Assembly (NCBI RefSeq): GCF_013403955.1
Contig: NZ_JABFDG010000001.1
Coordinates: 62,001-126,000, forward strand
Source of the DNA: Winogradskyella vidalii
GTDB lineage: Bacteria; Bacteroidota; Bacteroidia; Flavobacteriales; Flavobacteriaceae
Reading direction: 5' to 3'
Length of the DNA stretch: 64,000 bases
Positions 8,534-15,640 of the stretch are shown here, one piece after another. Under the pieces are notes generated by a model. It searched no databases, had not been told where the DNA came from, and was given only the letters and a program-made list of their open reading frames with translations. The first letter of the stretch is position 1. Each line of letters opens with the position of its first letter. A program made the translations under genes and the position numbers.

Positions 8534-10015
8534 ACTGATATCATAAAACAACTTGTCACTATTGATAAGGCAAAGGTGCAGCCTGTGTACATACAAGTGG
8601 CACAGCAAATTATAAATGCGATACAGCGTGGGTATTTGCATAAAGGGAGCAAATTGCCAGGAACCCGTGTGCTCAGTGGATTGTTGACTATTCATAGAAA
8701 TACAGCTGTGGCTATTTATGATGAATTAGCATCACAAGGTTGGGTAGATATTGTCGCTAATAAAGGCACGTTTGTTTTGGTTCCGGAATCTACAACAACA
8801 AAAATTAAAGCGGCCACACAGCACTTAGACCATGCTTATACCTATCCGAAAGTTGCGGGCTTTCCGTTTCAAAAGTCGTTTCATTTGGCTTCAACAGCAC
8901 AAGAAACCACGGCGAAATATAGTATTAATGATGGTCAACCCGATTTACGTCTGCATCCTGTGCACCAGTTTTCTAGATGGTATAGTGCAGCTATGAAACG
9001 TAAAACGCTTATAAATAAATGGAATCATACAACGGCATTAAGCGCCTCTATGTTTAGTACGCAGCTGTGTAATTATTTGAATGCGACGCGTGGTTTTCAT
9101 ATTAATTCGGATAATTTAGTAAATACCCGTAACACAGACTTGAGCCTTTTTATGGTTGCACAATTGTTAATAGCGCCTAAGGATTTGGTGTTGGTAGGGC
9201 AGTTGAGTAATTATGCGTCTAATATGATTTTTCAACAAGCCAAAGCTACCATTAGAACTATTCCGATGGATAAGGAAGGTTTAGATGTTGATTATATACG
9301 CAAGCATTTTGTAAAGCGTAGTATACGATGTGTGTATTTGTGCGCCAATAGAGACTATCCTACTACCATAACGTTGAGTGCTAAACGTCGTTTGGAATTG
9401 CTTGAACTGGCAAAAACCTATGAATTTGCGATTATAGAAGACGATTATGATTTTGATTTTCAGTTAGAAGGTTCTGCTATGTTACCGATGGCAAGCGCGA
9501 ATGCTAATGGGATGGTGATTTATTTGGGGAAATTGGGGCAGTCTTTGTTTCCAAGTTTTCAGACCGGCTTTGTGGTGGCGCCAGAAAATTTTATCTCAGA
9601 AGCTAAAAACTATTTGCAATTATTAGATAAGCAAGGCGATTTAATACAAGAGCAGATGTTGTCTGAACTTATTGCTGAAGGTGAAATTTATCGGCTTAAG
9701 AAGAAAAATATTGTGACATATAAGCAGCGTCGCGATTGTTTGTGTCATTATTTGACATCTTATTTTGAAGGTGTTCTCACTTGGGAGAAACCGTCTGGAG
9801 GCTTGGCGATATGGTTGCAATTTGTGGCAACGATTTCTTTAGTGAAACTTGCAGAAGAAGCCGAAAAATTGAATTTATTTCTGCCAAAAACCATTTTGTA
9901 TCAAGATAAAACGACTTGTGCGATTCGTTTTGGTTTTGGTCATTTAAACGAAAATGAAATAGAAATTGTAATGAAGACCTTGAAAAGCGCTTATAATAAC
10001 ACCCTTAGTTGTTAA
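8519..10015 (+). CDS. MocR/PdxR-type GntR regulator with degenerate aminotransferase domain
   Basis: 498 residues: GntR winged helix-turn-helix (about 20-90, KGSKLPGTRVLSGLLTIHRN and VANKGTFV), linker, then a class I aminotransferase-like domain (about 130-498) with IIEDDYDFDFQLEG and a C-terminal RFGFG arginine. In functional MocR proteins the PLP lysine lies in GTFSKTL(F/L)P. Here the segment is GKLGQSLFPS, so the lysine position is Q341. The cofactor loop GAQQAL is replaced by NTDLSL and EDPGY by QLSNY. Covalent PLP binding is therefore unlikely. It is divergent from the receptor gene, probably its target, and overlaps the next convergent gene by 11 bp. Confidence 0.85.
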   Translation: MNSPVTDIIKQLVTIDKAKVQPVYIQVAQQIINAIQRGYLHKGSKLPGTRVLSGLLTIHRNTAVAIYDELASQGWVDIVANKGTFVLVPESTTTKIKAATQHLDHAYTYPKVAGFPFQKSFHLASTAQETTAKYSINDGQPDLRLHPVHQFSRWYSAAMKRKTLINKWNHTTALSASMFSTQLCNYLNATRGFHINSDNLVNTRNTDLSLFMVAQLLIAPKDLVLVGQLSNYASNMIFQQAKATIRTIPMDKEGLDVDYIRKHFVKRSIRCVYLCANRDYPTTITLSAKRRLELLELAKTYEFAIIEDDYDFDFQLEGSAMLPMASANANGMVIYLGKLGQSLFPSFQTGFVVAPENFISEAKNYLQLLDKQGDLIQEQMLSELIAEGEIYRLKKKNIVTYKQRRDCLCHYLTSYFEGVLTWEKPSGGLAIWLQFVATISLVKLAEEAEKLNLFLPKTILYQDKTTCAIRFGFGHLNENEIEIVMKTLKSAYNNTLSC

Positions 10016-10421
10016 GCGGGAATTCAGTTTTACAGTCTTCACATTTGTATTGGTAGCGTGTGCTAAAAGGCAAAGTTCCGGTTATAAAACCAATGAGAAA
10101 AGATATTAAGGATTTAAAGTCGGTAATGGTAGAATAGAGCTCAATACGGTTGTTGCCACAATTAGGGCAGGTAATCGGTTCGCCAACATCATTCAGCGCA
10201 TATGCATTTATAGATTGTAAAATATCTTTTGCTTTGTCTTGGTCTTTTGCTAGGACGTTTAATTTAATGCCACCAATTGCATGGCTGACCAATGGGTCGG
10301 TATCAATGGTGATATTGTCTTTTAAAAAGACTTGAATGCCATCAGATTCTAAACGGCCTTTGATGATTTCGGCTTCAGCAGAATATTGAAATTTAGCGAT
10401 GGTAACAAAGGTGTCTTGCAT
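10005..10421 (-). CDS. DUF2007 domain protein with C-terminal zinc ribbon
   Basis: 138 residues. The N-terminal 70 residues (FVTIAKFQYSAEAEIIKGRL, ESDGIQVFLKD, IKLNVLAKDQDKAKDIL) fit the DUF2007 'putative signal-transducing protein' fold, a GlnB-like small alpha/beta domain. The C-terminus has CPNCG and CEDC separated by a hydrophobic stretch (LISFLIGFITGTLPF), forming a split zinc ribbon around a possible membrane-associated segment. Function is not known. Its 3' end overlaps the MocR gene by 11 bp in convergent orientation. Confidence 0.7.
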   Translation of the reverse strand: MQDTFVTIAKFQYSAEAEIIKGRLESDGIQVFLKDNITIDTDPLVSHAIGGIKLNVLAKDQDKAKDILQSINAYALNDVGEPITCPNCGNNRIELYSTITDFKSLISFLIGFITGTLPFSTRYQYKCEDCKTEFPLNN

Positions 10422-10447
10422 TTGGTAAATATACTATATTCTTGTGG

Positions 10448-10504
10448 AGACTTGTTAGGTTATATATTGAAACAAGTTCAGCATTAAAGAAACCTGACAG
10501 GTCT
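10448..10504. repeat. AGACYTGTYAGGTT inverted-repeat element
   Basis: AGACTTGTTAGGTT (10448-10461) and AAACCTGACAGGTCT (10490-10504) are near-perfect inverted copies around a 28-nt spacer. The element belongs to the same palindrome family as the copies at 11184, 12550, 15596 and 55822. Confidence 0.5.
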
Positions 10505-10512
10505 AAAAACAG

Positions 10513-11061
10513 TTAATCAATTTTGCCAGAAGCTATTTTAGCTTTCCATTCGTCTTTATCCACCCATTTAAAATCGTTAGGCACTGTAGCGTCTAATAAA
10601 TCGATGTTTAGTTGTTCTGAAAGTTCGTAACCCATTAGAAACGCTTCTTGGTAATTATTAACGAAATAGAGTTCAAAATGTTTATTGTCATCGTACCATA
10701 AATTCACTTCAAAAATGTAATTACCATCTACAGTAGGTTGGTGAAATACAGAAACATATTGGTAGTTTTTAATGGTTTGCCATTGCCCAAATTTTAAAGG
10801 GCCAACGCTAAAGGTAGGTCTGAATTTTGAGTTTTTAAGATCTACGTGAACACTTTTTCTTAATGAAAATGCGACGCCAGGTGCCATAAATAGAACGCAT
10901 GATTTAAGCTCATAAAGAAACAGTTTTAATCCGTCTTCATTAAAACTGAGATTAGATAGCGCTAAAATTAGTATCGCTGTTGCGATTGTAAAAAAGATTG
11001 CAGCAATGGGTATTTGCCAAATAGGCCTGTCACTTTCTGAAATGATGGTGCTCGATTTCAT
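10513..11061 (-). CDS. Membrane protein of unknown function
   Basis: 182 residues. Two hydrophobic segments (about 15-35 and 47-66, IPIAAIFFTIATAILILAL and ELKSCVLFMAPGVAFSL) precede a cytoplasmic or periplasmic beta-rich domain with FGQWQTIKNYQYVSVFHQP, IFEVNLWYDDNKHFELYFV and GYELSEQLNIDLLDAT. The layout resembles PH-like membrane-anchored domains. I do not recognise the family. It stands alone between two copies of the AGACCT palindrome family. Confidence 0.6.
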   Translation of the reverse strand: MKSSTIISESDRPIWQIPIAAIFFTIATAILILALSNLSFNEDGLKLFLYELKSCVLFMAPGVAFSLRKSVHVDLKNSKFRPTFSVGPLKFGQWQTIKNYQYVSVFHQPTVDGNYIFEVNLWYDDNKHFELYFVNNYQEAFLMGYELSEQLNIDLLDATVPNDFKWVDKDEWKAKIASGKID

Positions 11062-11183
11062 GTGTTTATATTTATTGTTTTTTATCGGTCACATGGTATA
11101 TCCATTTTATCATTTCTTTGGGTATCAAGAGCGCGTTATGGATGTTTCATGTTTCATGTTTCAAATATAGTTTAAAGATTTTG

Positions 11184-11216
11184 AGACCTACTAGGTTTTC
11201 AAAACCTAGTAGGTCT
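11184..11216. repeat. Perfect 33-bp palindrome (AGACCT..AGGTCT family)
   Basis: AGACCTACTAGGTTTT (11184-11199) and its exact reverse complement (11201-11216) flank a single C. It is the most complete member of the palindromic intergenic family in this window. Confidence 0.7.
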
Positions 11217-11250
11217 AGTTCATAATTCACTCTTTTTTAATAGTAAATTA

Positions 11251-11295
11251 TTGTTTTTCGATAATTTTAGTATATTTGTTATCGTAAAACGATAA
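11251..11295 (+). promoter_or_regulatory. Promoter and palindromic operator of the DUF2975-XRE operon
   Basis: TTG at 11251-11253, 17 nt, then TATATTTG at 11271-11278 gives a full Bacteroidota promoter. Directly behind it, TTATCG-TAAAA-CGATAA (11279-11295) is a perfect inverted repeat covering the expected start site, and ends 2 nt before the ATG. A further TCGATAA half-site overlaps the spacer at 11259-11265. The position suits autorepression by the XRE protein encoded at the end of the operon. Confidence 0.65.
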
Positions 11296-11297
11296 TT

Positions 11298-11807
11298 ATG
11301 AATTCTGCCAAAACACTTTATGCAATACTAAATGTTATTATTTTCCTTATTCTAGCTAGCATTGGTTTAGGGATTTTTGTTTTAGCCATGGTTTTCTTTG
11401 GTGTAAAACAAGATATTATTGGTTTAAAATATGAGGAGATAATTTTTAAAACTGAAGCCATGCTTTATGGTTTTACCTTTTTAGAGCTTGTGGTTTATGC
11501 TGGCTTTGTCGTATCGCTTTGGAAATTAAGAAAGGCGACAAAATTGTTATTAAAAAATGATTTTTATAATACTGAACTTATGAGTGGCATGTTCGATTCG
11601 GGAAAACTCATGGTTTTTTCTTCCGTTGCTTTATGGGTTATTGATGAGGTGAGCAATATGTTTTTTAAACGGCAAGTTGTACTTGGTTTAAGTGAAAAAA
11701 CATTGGTCTATTTATTAATTATTGCGATGGGATTGTTTTTAATGCTAATCAGTACGGTTCTTAGAGATACTAAGGTTATAAAGGAAGAAAATGATTTAAC
11801 TATATAA
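11298..11807 (+). CDS. DUF2975 integral membrane protein (first of two paralogues)
   Basis: 169 residues with four predicted membrane segments (about 10-32, 50-75, 100-120 and 135-155). The ending TVLRDTKVIKEENDLTI is nearly the same as in the next gene (KYAKEENDLTV). This matches DUF2975 proteins, which typically precede a YozG-like XRE regulator, as here. Function of the family is not established; a sensory or regulatory membrane role for the XRE partner is an inference. First gene of a three-gene operon behind a palindromic operator. Confidence 0.75.
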   Translation: MNSAKTLYAILNVIIFLILASIGLGIFVLAMVFFGVKQDIIGLKYEEIIFKTEAMLYGFTFLELVVYAGFVVSLWKLRKATKLLLKNDFYNTELMSGMFDSGKLMVFSSVALWVIDEVSNMFFKRQVVLGLSEKTLVYLLIIAMGLFLMLISTVLRDTKVIKEENDLTI

Positions 11808-11816
11808 TTATCTATA

Positions 11817-12326
11817 ATGCGAAAATTAGTCATCTTAAAAAGCTTAATCGATGTTGTTTGGATACTGACTTGTATTCCTTCAATTCTGCTATGTTTATTT
11901 CTAATGGTCTATATGTTTGTAGCTCCTGAATCCTTAAGTCTCTTTGTTGATATTAATGATTCTATATTTGAAACTTCTACATTAGCAATTCAGATGTTTG
12001 GTTTGATCTTTATTGTTTTAGCGTTAGCTACTATTTATTGTGTGTATTTGTTTAGAAAAACGTTGCGCTATTTTCAGAAGGTCAAACCGTTTCATAAAGT
12101 TGTTATTGCTAATTTTTATAAGATAGGGTATTTGCTTTCGGGTATTGGGATTGTGTCTTCAGCATTGGTTTTTACGGCACAATTAGTTTTTAAAAGTGAA
12201 TTTAAAATCCATTTGGGCTTAAGTCCTTATCTCATGCTTATTTGTTTGGGGTTATTTTTTATGGTTTTTAGTGAAGTGTTTAGGGTGGCGAAGTACGCTA
12301 AAGAAGAAAATGATTTAACAGTTTAG
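11817..12326 (+). CDS. DUF2975 integral membrane protein (second paralogue)
   Basis: 169 residues, exactly the length of the preceding paralogue, with four hydrophobic segments (about 10-34, 55-80, 102-125, 137-157). The conserved C-terminal signature EENDLTV precedes the stop. It starts 9 bp after the first paralogue and ends 2 bp before the XRE gene, so the three are translated from one message. The duplication probably arose in tandem: equal length and the same tail support this. Confidence 0.75.
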   Translation: MRKLVILKSLIDVVWILTCIPSILLCLFLMVYMFVAPESLSLFVDINDSIFETSTLAIQMFGLIFIVLALATIYCVYLFRKTLRYFQKVKPFHKVVIANFYKIGYLLSGIGIVSSALVFTAQLVFKSEFKIHLGLSPYLMLICLGLFFMVFSEVFRVAKYAKEENDLTV

Positions 12327-12328
12327 TT

Positions 12329-12541
12329 ATGCCAATAGTAGTTAACTTAGATATTTTATTAGCTAAACGAGGAATGAAGAGCTATGAACTTGCCGAAGCT
12401 ATAGGAATTACCACCGCAAACTTATCGATTTTAAAAACAGGCAAGGCTAAAGCGATTCGGTTTTCAACTTTAGAAGCCATTTGTAAAGCTTTAGAGTGTC
12501 AGCCTAGTGATATTTTGGAGTATGTGGAAGACGAATCATAA
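12329..12541 (+). CDS. XRE/Cro-type small transcriptional regulator (YozG-like)
   Basis: 70 residues, almost entirely one helix-turn-helix domain: LDILLAKRGMKSYELAEAIG, then ITTANLSILKTGKAKAIRFS and TLEAICKALECQPSDILEY. The HTH_26 type with a CQPSDILEY ending is typical of regulators paired with DUF2975 membrane proteins. It is the last gene of the operon and the likely ligand of the TTATCG-N5-CGATAA palindrome at 11279-11295. Confidence 0.85.
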   Translation: MPIVVNLDILLAKRGMKSYELAEAIGITTANLSILKTGKAKAIRFSTLEAICKALECQPSDILEYVEDES

Positions 12542-12549
12542 ATTTTAAC

Positions 12550-12564
12550 TAGACCTGACAAGTC
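12550..12564. repeat. AGACCTGACAAGTCT palindrome copy
   Basis: A 15-bp imperfect palindrome immediately downstream of the XRE gene and upstream of umuC. It is a short member of the AGACCT..AGGTCT family. It lies about 20 bp upstream of the umuC -7 element, so a regulatory role cannot be excluded. Confidence 0.4.
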
Positions 12565-12584
12565 TAATGTAATGACTTTCTTTT

Positions 12585-12592
12585 TACCTTTG
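12585..12592 (+). promoter_or_regulatory. -7 promoter element for umuC
   Basis: TACCTTTG matches TAnnTTTG and ends 6 nt before the ATG at 12599. This predicts a leaderless umuC mRNA and argues against the upstream ATG at 12572. No clear -33 TTG was found. Confidence 0.5.
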
Positions 12593-12598
12593 TCGTCT

Positions 12599-13855
12599 AT
12601 GTATGCCTTAGTCGATTGTAATAATTTTTATGCCTCTTGCGAGCGGGTTTTTAACCCCAATTTGCAACAACAGCCCATTGCTATATTAAGTAATAACGAT
12701 GGTTGTGTGATTTCGCGAAGTGATGAAGCTAAAGCGCTAGGTTTGCCTATGGGCGCCCCTATTTTTAAATGGGAAAGCTTTTGTAAAGCCCATAATATTA
12801 AAGTGTTTTCTTCAAATTATCCCTTATATGGTGATATGAGTAGTCGGGTTATGCGCATCTTAGAACAATTTACACCCGATGTTGAAATTTACAGTATTGA
12901 TGAAGCGTTTCTTCAGTTTAAAGGGTTTGAAAATTATGATTTTGAAGCTTATGGCATTCAAATGCGGCAGCGTATTTTAAAATGGACCGGTATTCCTACT
13001 TCTGTTGGTATTGCACCAACAAAAGCGTTGAGTAAAGTGGCGAATAAAATAGCGCGTAAGTTTCCTGAAAAAACTAAAGGTGCTTATGTGATTGATTCGG
13101 ATGCGTCTAGAATAAAAGCCTTAAAATGGTTGAAAATTGAAGATGTTTGGGGTGTAGGTCGTGGTCTGCAAAAACGCTTAAAAGCAAAAGGCTGTCATAC
13201 CGCTTACGATTTTACACAGTTGCCAGACGATTGGGTGCGGAAGACTTTTTCTATTACGGCATGGAAACTGAAGAAAGATTTGGAAGGCGTTTCAAAAATT
13301 ACTTTAGACGAACCCACAACCAAACGTTCTATTGCCACTACCCGAAGTTTTGAATATACCTATTCGGATATCGATAATATAAAAGAACGTATTTCTACGT
13401 TTGCCACACGTTGTGCCGAAAAACTACGCAATCAAGGTTCTAGTTGTCATATGATTATTGTGTTGCTAAGTAGCGATCGGCATAAAACTGATACCGAACA
13501 GCATAAAGCAAGTACTATGGTAAGTTTTCCGTACCCAACGGATTCCTCGTTGTTGATTAGCACGCAGGCTGTACATGCTGTAAAATCGATATACAAGTCA
13601 GGTGTTAAGTATAAACGCGCAGGGGTTATCGTTACCGGTTTGGTGCCCACTGATAATTTTCAGTTAGACTTGTTTAATAAAGAAGACCCTAAACACAAGC
13701 CTTTAATGTCGGCCATAGATGTGATTAATAAAAAGTATAAAACCAATATGATAAAGTTGGGTAATCAAGATTTAGAGCGTACTTGGAAGATGCGCCAAGA
13801 ACGTTTATCGCCCAGATATACCACTAATATTAATGATATTATTGTGGTAAAATAG
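12599..13855 (+). CDS. umuC: DNA polymerase V catalytic subunit UmuC (Y-family)
   Basis: 418 residues from the chosen start MYALVDCNNFYASCERVF, where the first catalytic Asp lies in VDCNNFYASCE. The second acidic pair is in EIYSIDEAFL. The steric-gate/finger region SNNDGCVISRSDEAKALG, the palm GIPTSVGIAPTKALSKVANK, the helix-hairpin-helix VWGVGRGLQKRLKAKG and the little-finger region follow in order. Translesion synthesis with UmuD' and RecA is the family role. An ATG at 12572 would add nine unrelated residues and lies before the -7 element, so it is rejected. umuD follows 214 bp downstream, separately promoted, in reversed order compared with the enterobacterial umuDC operon. Confidence 0.93.
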   Translation: MYALVDCNNFYASCERVFNPNLQQQPIAILSNNDGCVISRSDEAKALGLPMGAPIFKWESFCKAHNIKVFSSNYPLYGDMSSRVMRILEQFTPDVEIYSIDEAFLQFKGFENYDFEAYGIQMRQRILKWTGIPTSVGIAPTKALSKVANKIARKFPEKTKGAYVIDSDASRIKALKWLKIEDVWGVGRGLQKRLKAKGCHTAYDFTQLPDDWVRKTFSITAWKLKKDLEGVSKITLDEPTTKRSIATTRSFEYTYSDIDNIKERISTFATRCAEKLRNQGSSCHMIIVLLSSDRHKTDTEQHKASTMVSFPYPTDSSLLISTQAVHAVKSIYKSGVKYKRAGVIVTGLVPTDNFQLDLFNKEDPKHKPLMSAIDVINKKYKTNMIKLGNQDLERTWKMRQERLSPRYTTNINDIIVVK

Positions 13856-14047
13856 AAAGCGATTATATTTTGCTAATTAATAAGTAGGTTTCGACTGCGC
13901 TTAACCAGAGATTTAGGTGAAATTTGAATCACTATTGGTAGTCGTTATTTAATGACTCTTAAATTTTTATAGAACTCGTGCTTCAATAAGTACTAATTCT
14001 TATTTATCATATTGTATATTTATAGACTGAAGTTTAATTTAAAAAGA

Positions 14048-14065
14048 TTACCGCCGCTGCGGCAA
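14048..14065 (+). promoter_or_regulatory. GC-rich dyad directly upstream of umuD
   Basis: TTACCGCCGCTGCGGCAA contains GCCGC-T-GCGGC (14053-14063), ending 6 nt before the umuD ATG in an otherwise very AT-rich leader. It could be a repressor operator or a small RNA hairpin over the ribosome entry site. Confidence 0.4.
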
Positions 14066-14069
14066 TGTT

Positions 14070-14513
14070 ATGAAAACAAAATCAGCAGGAAGTTTAACGT
14101 TTTTTTTTCCAGAAGCCATAGAGGGTGGCGGAACTAATTTTTTTGATACCGGCATATCTGCAGGTTTTCCATCGCCAGCAGAAGATTTTAAAGAACAACG
14201 ATTGTCTTTAGATGACGAACTGGTAAAAAATAAAGAAGCGACCTTCTATGCTAAAGTGAGTGGGCAATCTATGATTGGCGCCGGTCTCGATGATAATGAT
14301 TTATTAGTTATTGATCGTAGCTTAGAACCGGCAAATAATAAAATAGCCGTATGCTTTTTAGATGGTGAATTCACGGTAAAACGCCTTAGAGTTTCTAATG
14401 ACGAAGTATGGTTACAACCCGAAAACCCCAATTATCCTATTATAAAAATTACAGAAGATAATAATTTTGTGATTTGGGGCATTGTGACCAACGTGATTAA
14501 AAAGGTCTATTAA
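14070..14513 (+). CDS. umuD: UmuD-like SOS mutagenesis protein (LexA-type S24 self-cleaving peptidase)
   Basis: 147 residues. The self-cleavage site is A31-G32 (ISAGFPSPAEDF), the nucleophile S67 (SGQSMIGAG) and the general base K104 (DGEFTVKRL). The spacing 31-67-104 equals that of E. coli UmuD (24-60-97). The N-terminal arm contains SLTFFFPEAIEGGG. After RecA-stimulated cleavage UmuD' would complete DNA polymerase V with UmuC, encoded just upstream. The start lies 6 nt after a GC-rich dyad. The 3' end overlaps the convergent metF by 4 bp. Confidence 0.92.
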   Translation: MKTKSAGSLTFFFPEAIEGGGTNFFDTGISAGFPSPAEDFKEQRLSLDDELVKNKEATFYAKVSGQSMIGAGLDDNDLLVIDRSLEPANNKIAVCFLDGEFTVKRLRVSNDEVWLQPENPNYPIIKITEDNNFVIWGIVTNVIKKVY

Positions 14514-15463
14514 AACAAAGCAGAAGCAATCGCTTTTACATTATCACTTTTTCCCATAGAGTAGTAGTGCAATACTGGTACACCTGCTTGTTGTAATTCT
14601 TTAGATTGCTGAATAGCCCATTCTACACCAACTTTTCGCACTTGAGCATTAGATTTACAAGTCTCAACGGCATCGATTAAATCTTCTGGTAAATCAATTT
14701 TAAAAACCTGTGGCAATAGTTGTAAGTGTCGTTTTACCGCAAGGGGTTTTATGCCTGGAATGATAGGAACATTAATACCTTCGGCTTTAGCGGCTTCAAC
14801 AAATTTAAAATACTTACTGTTATCAAAAAACATTTGAGTCACCACATAATCAGCACCAGCTTCTACTTTTTCTTTTAAGCGTTTTAAATCTGTTCTTAGA
14901 GAAGGGGCTTCTAAGTGTTTTTCAGGGTAACCCGCCACACCAATACAGAAATCAGCTTTATCATGACCTTCTACAACATCATGTAAATATTGTCCATTAT
15001 TAAGTTTTTGAATTTGCTCAACCAAACCCTTAGCGTATTTATGACCACCATCGCAAGCTTCAAAATATTGTTGGTGTTTCATGGCGTCGCCACGTAAGGC
15101 CATCACATTATTAATACCCAAATAATGGCAATCGACGAGCAAGTATTCGGTTTCTTCTTTAGTAAAACCACCACACAATACATGTGGTACGGTATCTACA
15201 TTATATTTATGTTTTATAGCCGCACAAATGCCAACTGTTCCCGGTCGCATACGTGTGATTTTACGGTCTAAAAGGCCATCTTTTTCAATATAAAGGTATT
15301 CTTCTCTAGAAGTCGTTACGTCTATAAAAGGTGGCTTAAACTCCATTAAAGGGTCAATATTATTATAGAGTTGTTGAATGCTATTTCCTTTTTTTGGGGG
15401 AATGATTTCAAAAGAAAATAAGGTTTTTCCGTTCGCGTTTTTTATATGGTCTGTTACTTTCAT
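14510..15463 (-). CDS. metF: 5,10-methylenetetrahydrofolate reductase
   Basis: 317 residues, normal length for bacterial MetF. It opens FSFEIIPPKKGNSIQQLYNN; the catalytic Glu is in this FEIIPPK segment. Folate- and FAD-binding stretches include DVTTSREEYLY, GGFTKEETEYLL, MALRGDAMKH, GVAGYPEKHLEA and DYVVTQMFFDNSKYF. It supplies 5-methyl-THF to the B12-dependent methionine synthase encoded upstream, and is the last gene of the riboswitch-controlled met operon, 177 bp after metH. The spacer holds repeat elements, and a separate promoter cannot be excluded. Confidence 0.94.
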   Translation of the reverse strand: MKVTDHIKNANGKTLFSFEIIPPKKGNSIQQLYNNIDPLMEFKPPFIDVTTSREEYLYIEKDGLLDRKITRMRPGTVGICAAIKHKYNVDTVPHVLCGGFTKEETEYLLVDCHYLGINNVMALRGDAMKHQQYFEACDGGHKYAKGLVEQIQKLNNGQYLHDVVEGHDKADFCIGVAGYPEKHLEAPSLRTDLKRLKEKVEAGADYVVTQMFFDNSKYFKFVEAAKAEGINVPIIPGIKPLAVKRHLQLLPQVFKIDLPEDLIDAVETCKSNAQVRKVGVEWAIQQSKELQQAGVPVLHYYSMGKSDNVKAIASALF

Positions 15464-15559
15464 GTGCTTACCGTTAGTGTATTTTTATGGTCACATGCTG
15501 TTCGCTATTAATCATTTTGGTAAATGATGAGGTTTTGAACATGCTCGTTTCATAATTAG

Positions 15560-15626
15560 GCCTGCAAAAGCAGGGTCTTTTTAATTTTTATTTATACCTA
15601 CAAGGTTTTTGAAACCTGCTAGGTCT
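15560..15626. repeat. Repeat-rich metF-metH spacer (CCTGC hairpin and AGACCT palindrome)
   Basis: CCTGC-AAAA-GCAGG at about 15561-15574 is a short hairpin of the ATTCCTGC..GCAGGAAT type. ACCTACAAGGTTT (15596-15608) and AAACCTGCTAGGTCT (15612-15626) form an imperfect copy of the palindrome seen at 11184. Both lie inside the operon between metH and metF. Confidence 0.5.
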
Positions 15627-15640
15627 GAGGTCTCGTTTTA

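Noticed and set aside
12572..12598. Longer umuC start at 12572
   Set aside because: The -7 element TACCTTTG (12585-12592) lies inside that extension and the conserved UmuC start is MYALVDCNNFYASCE.
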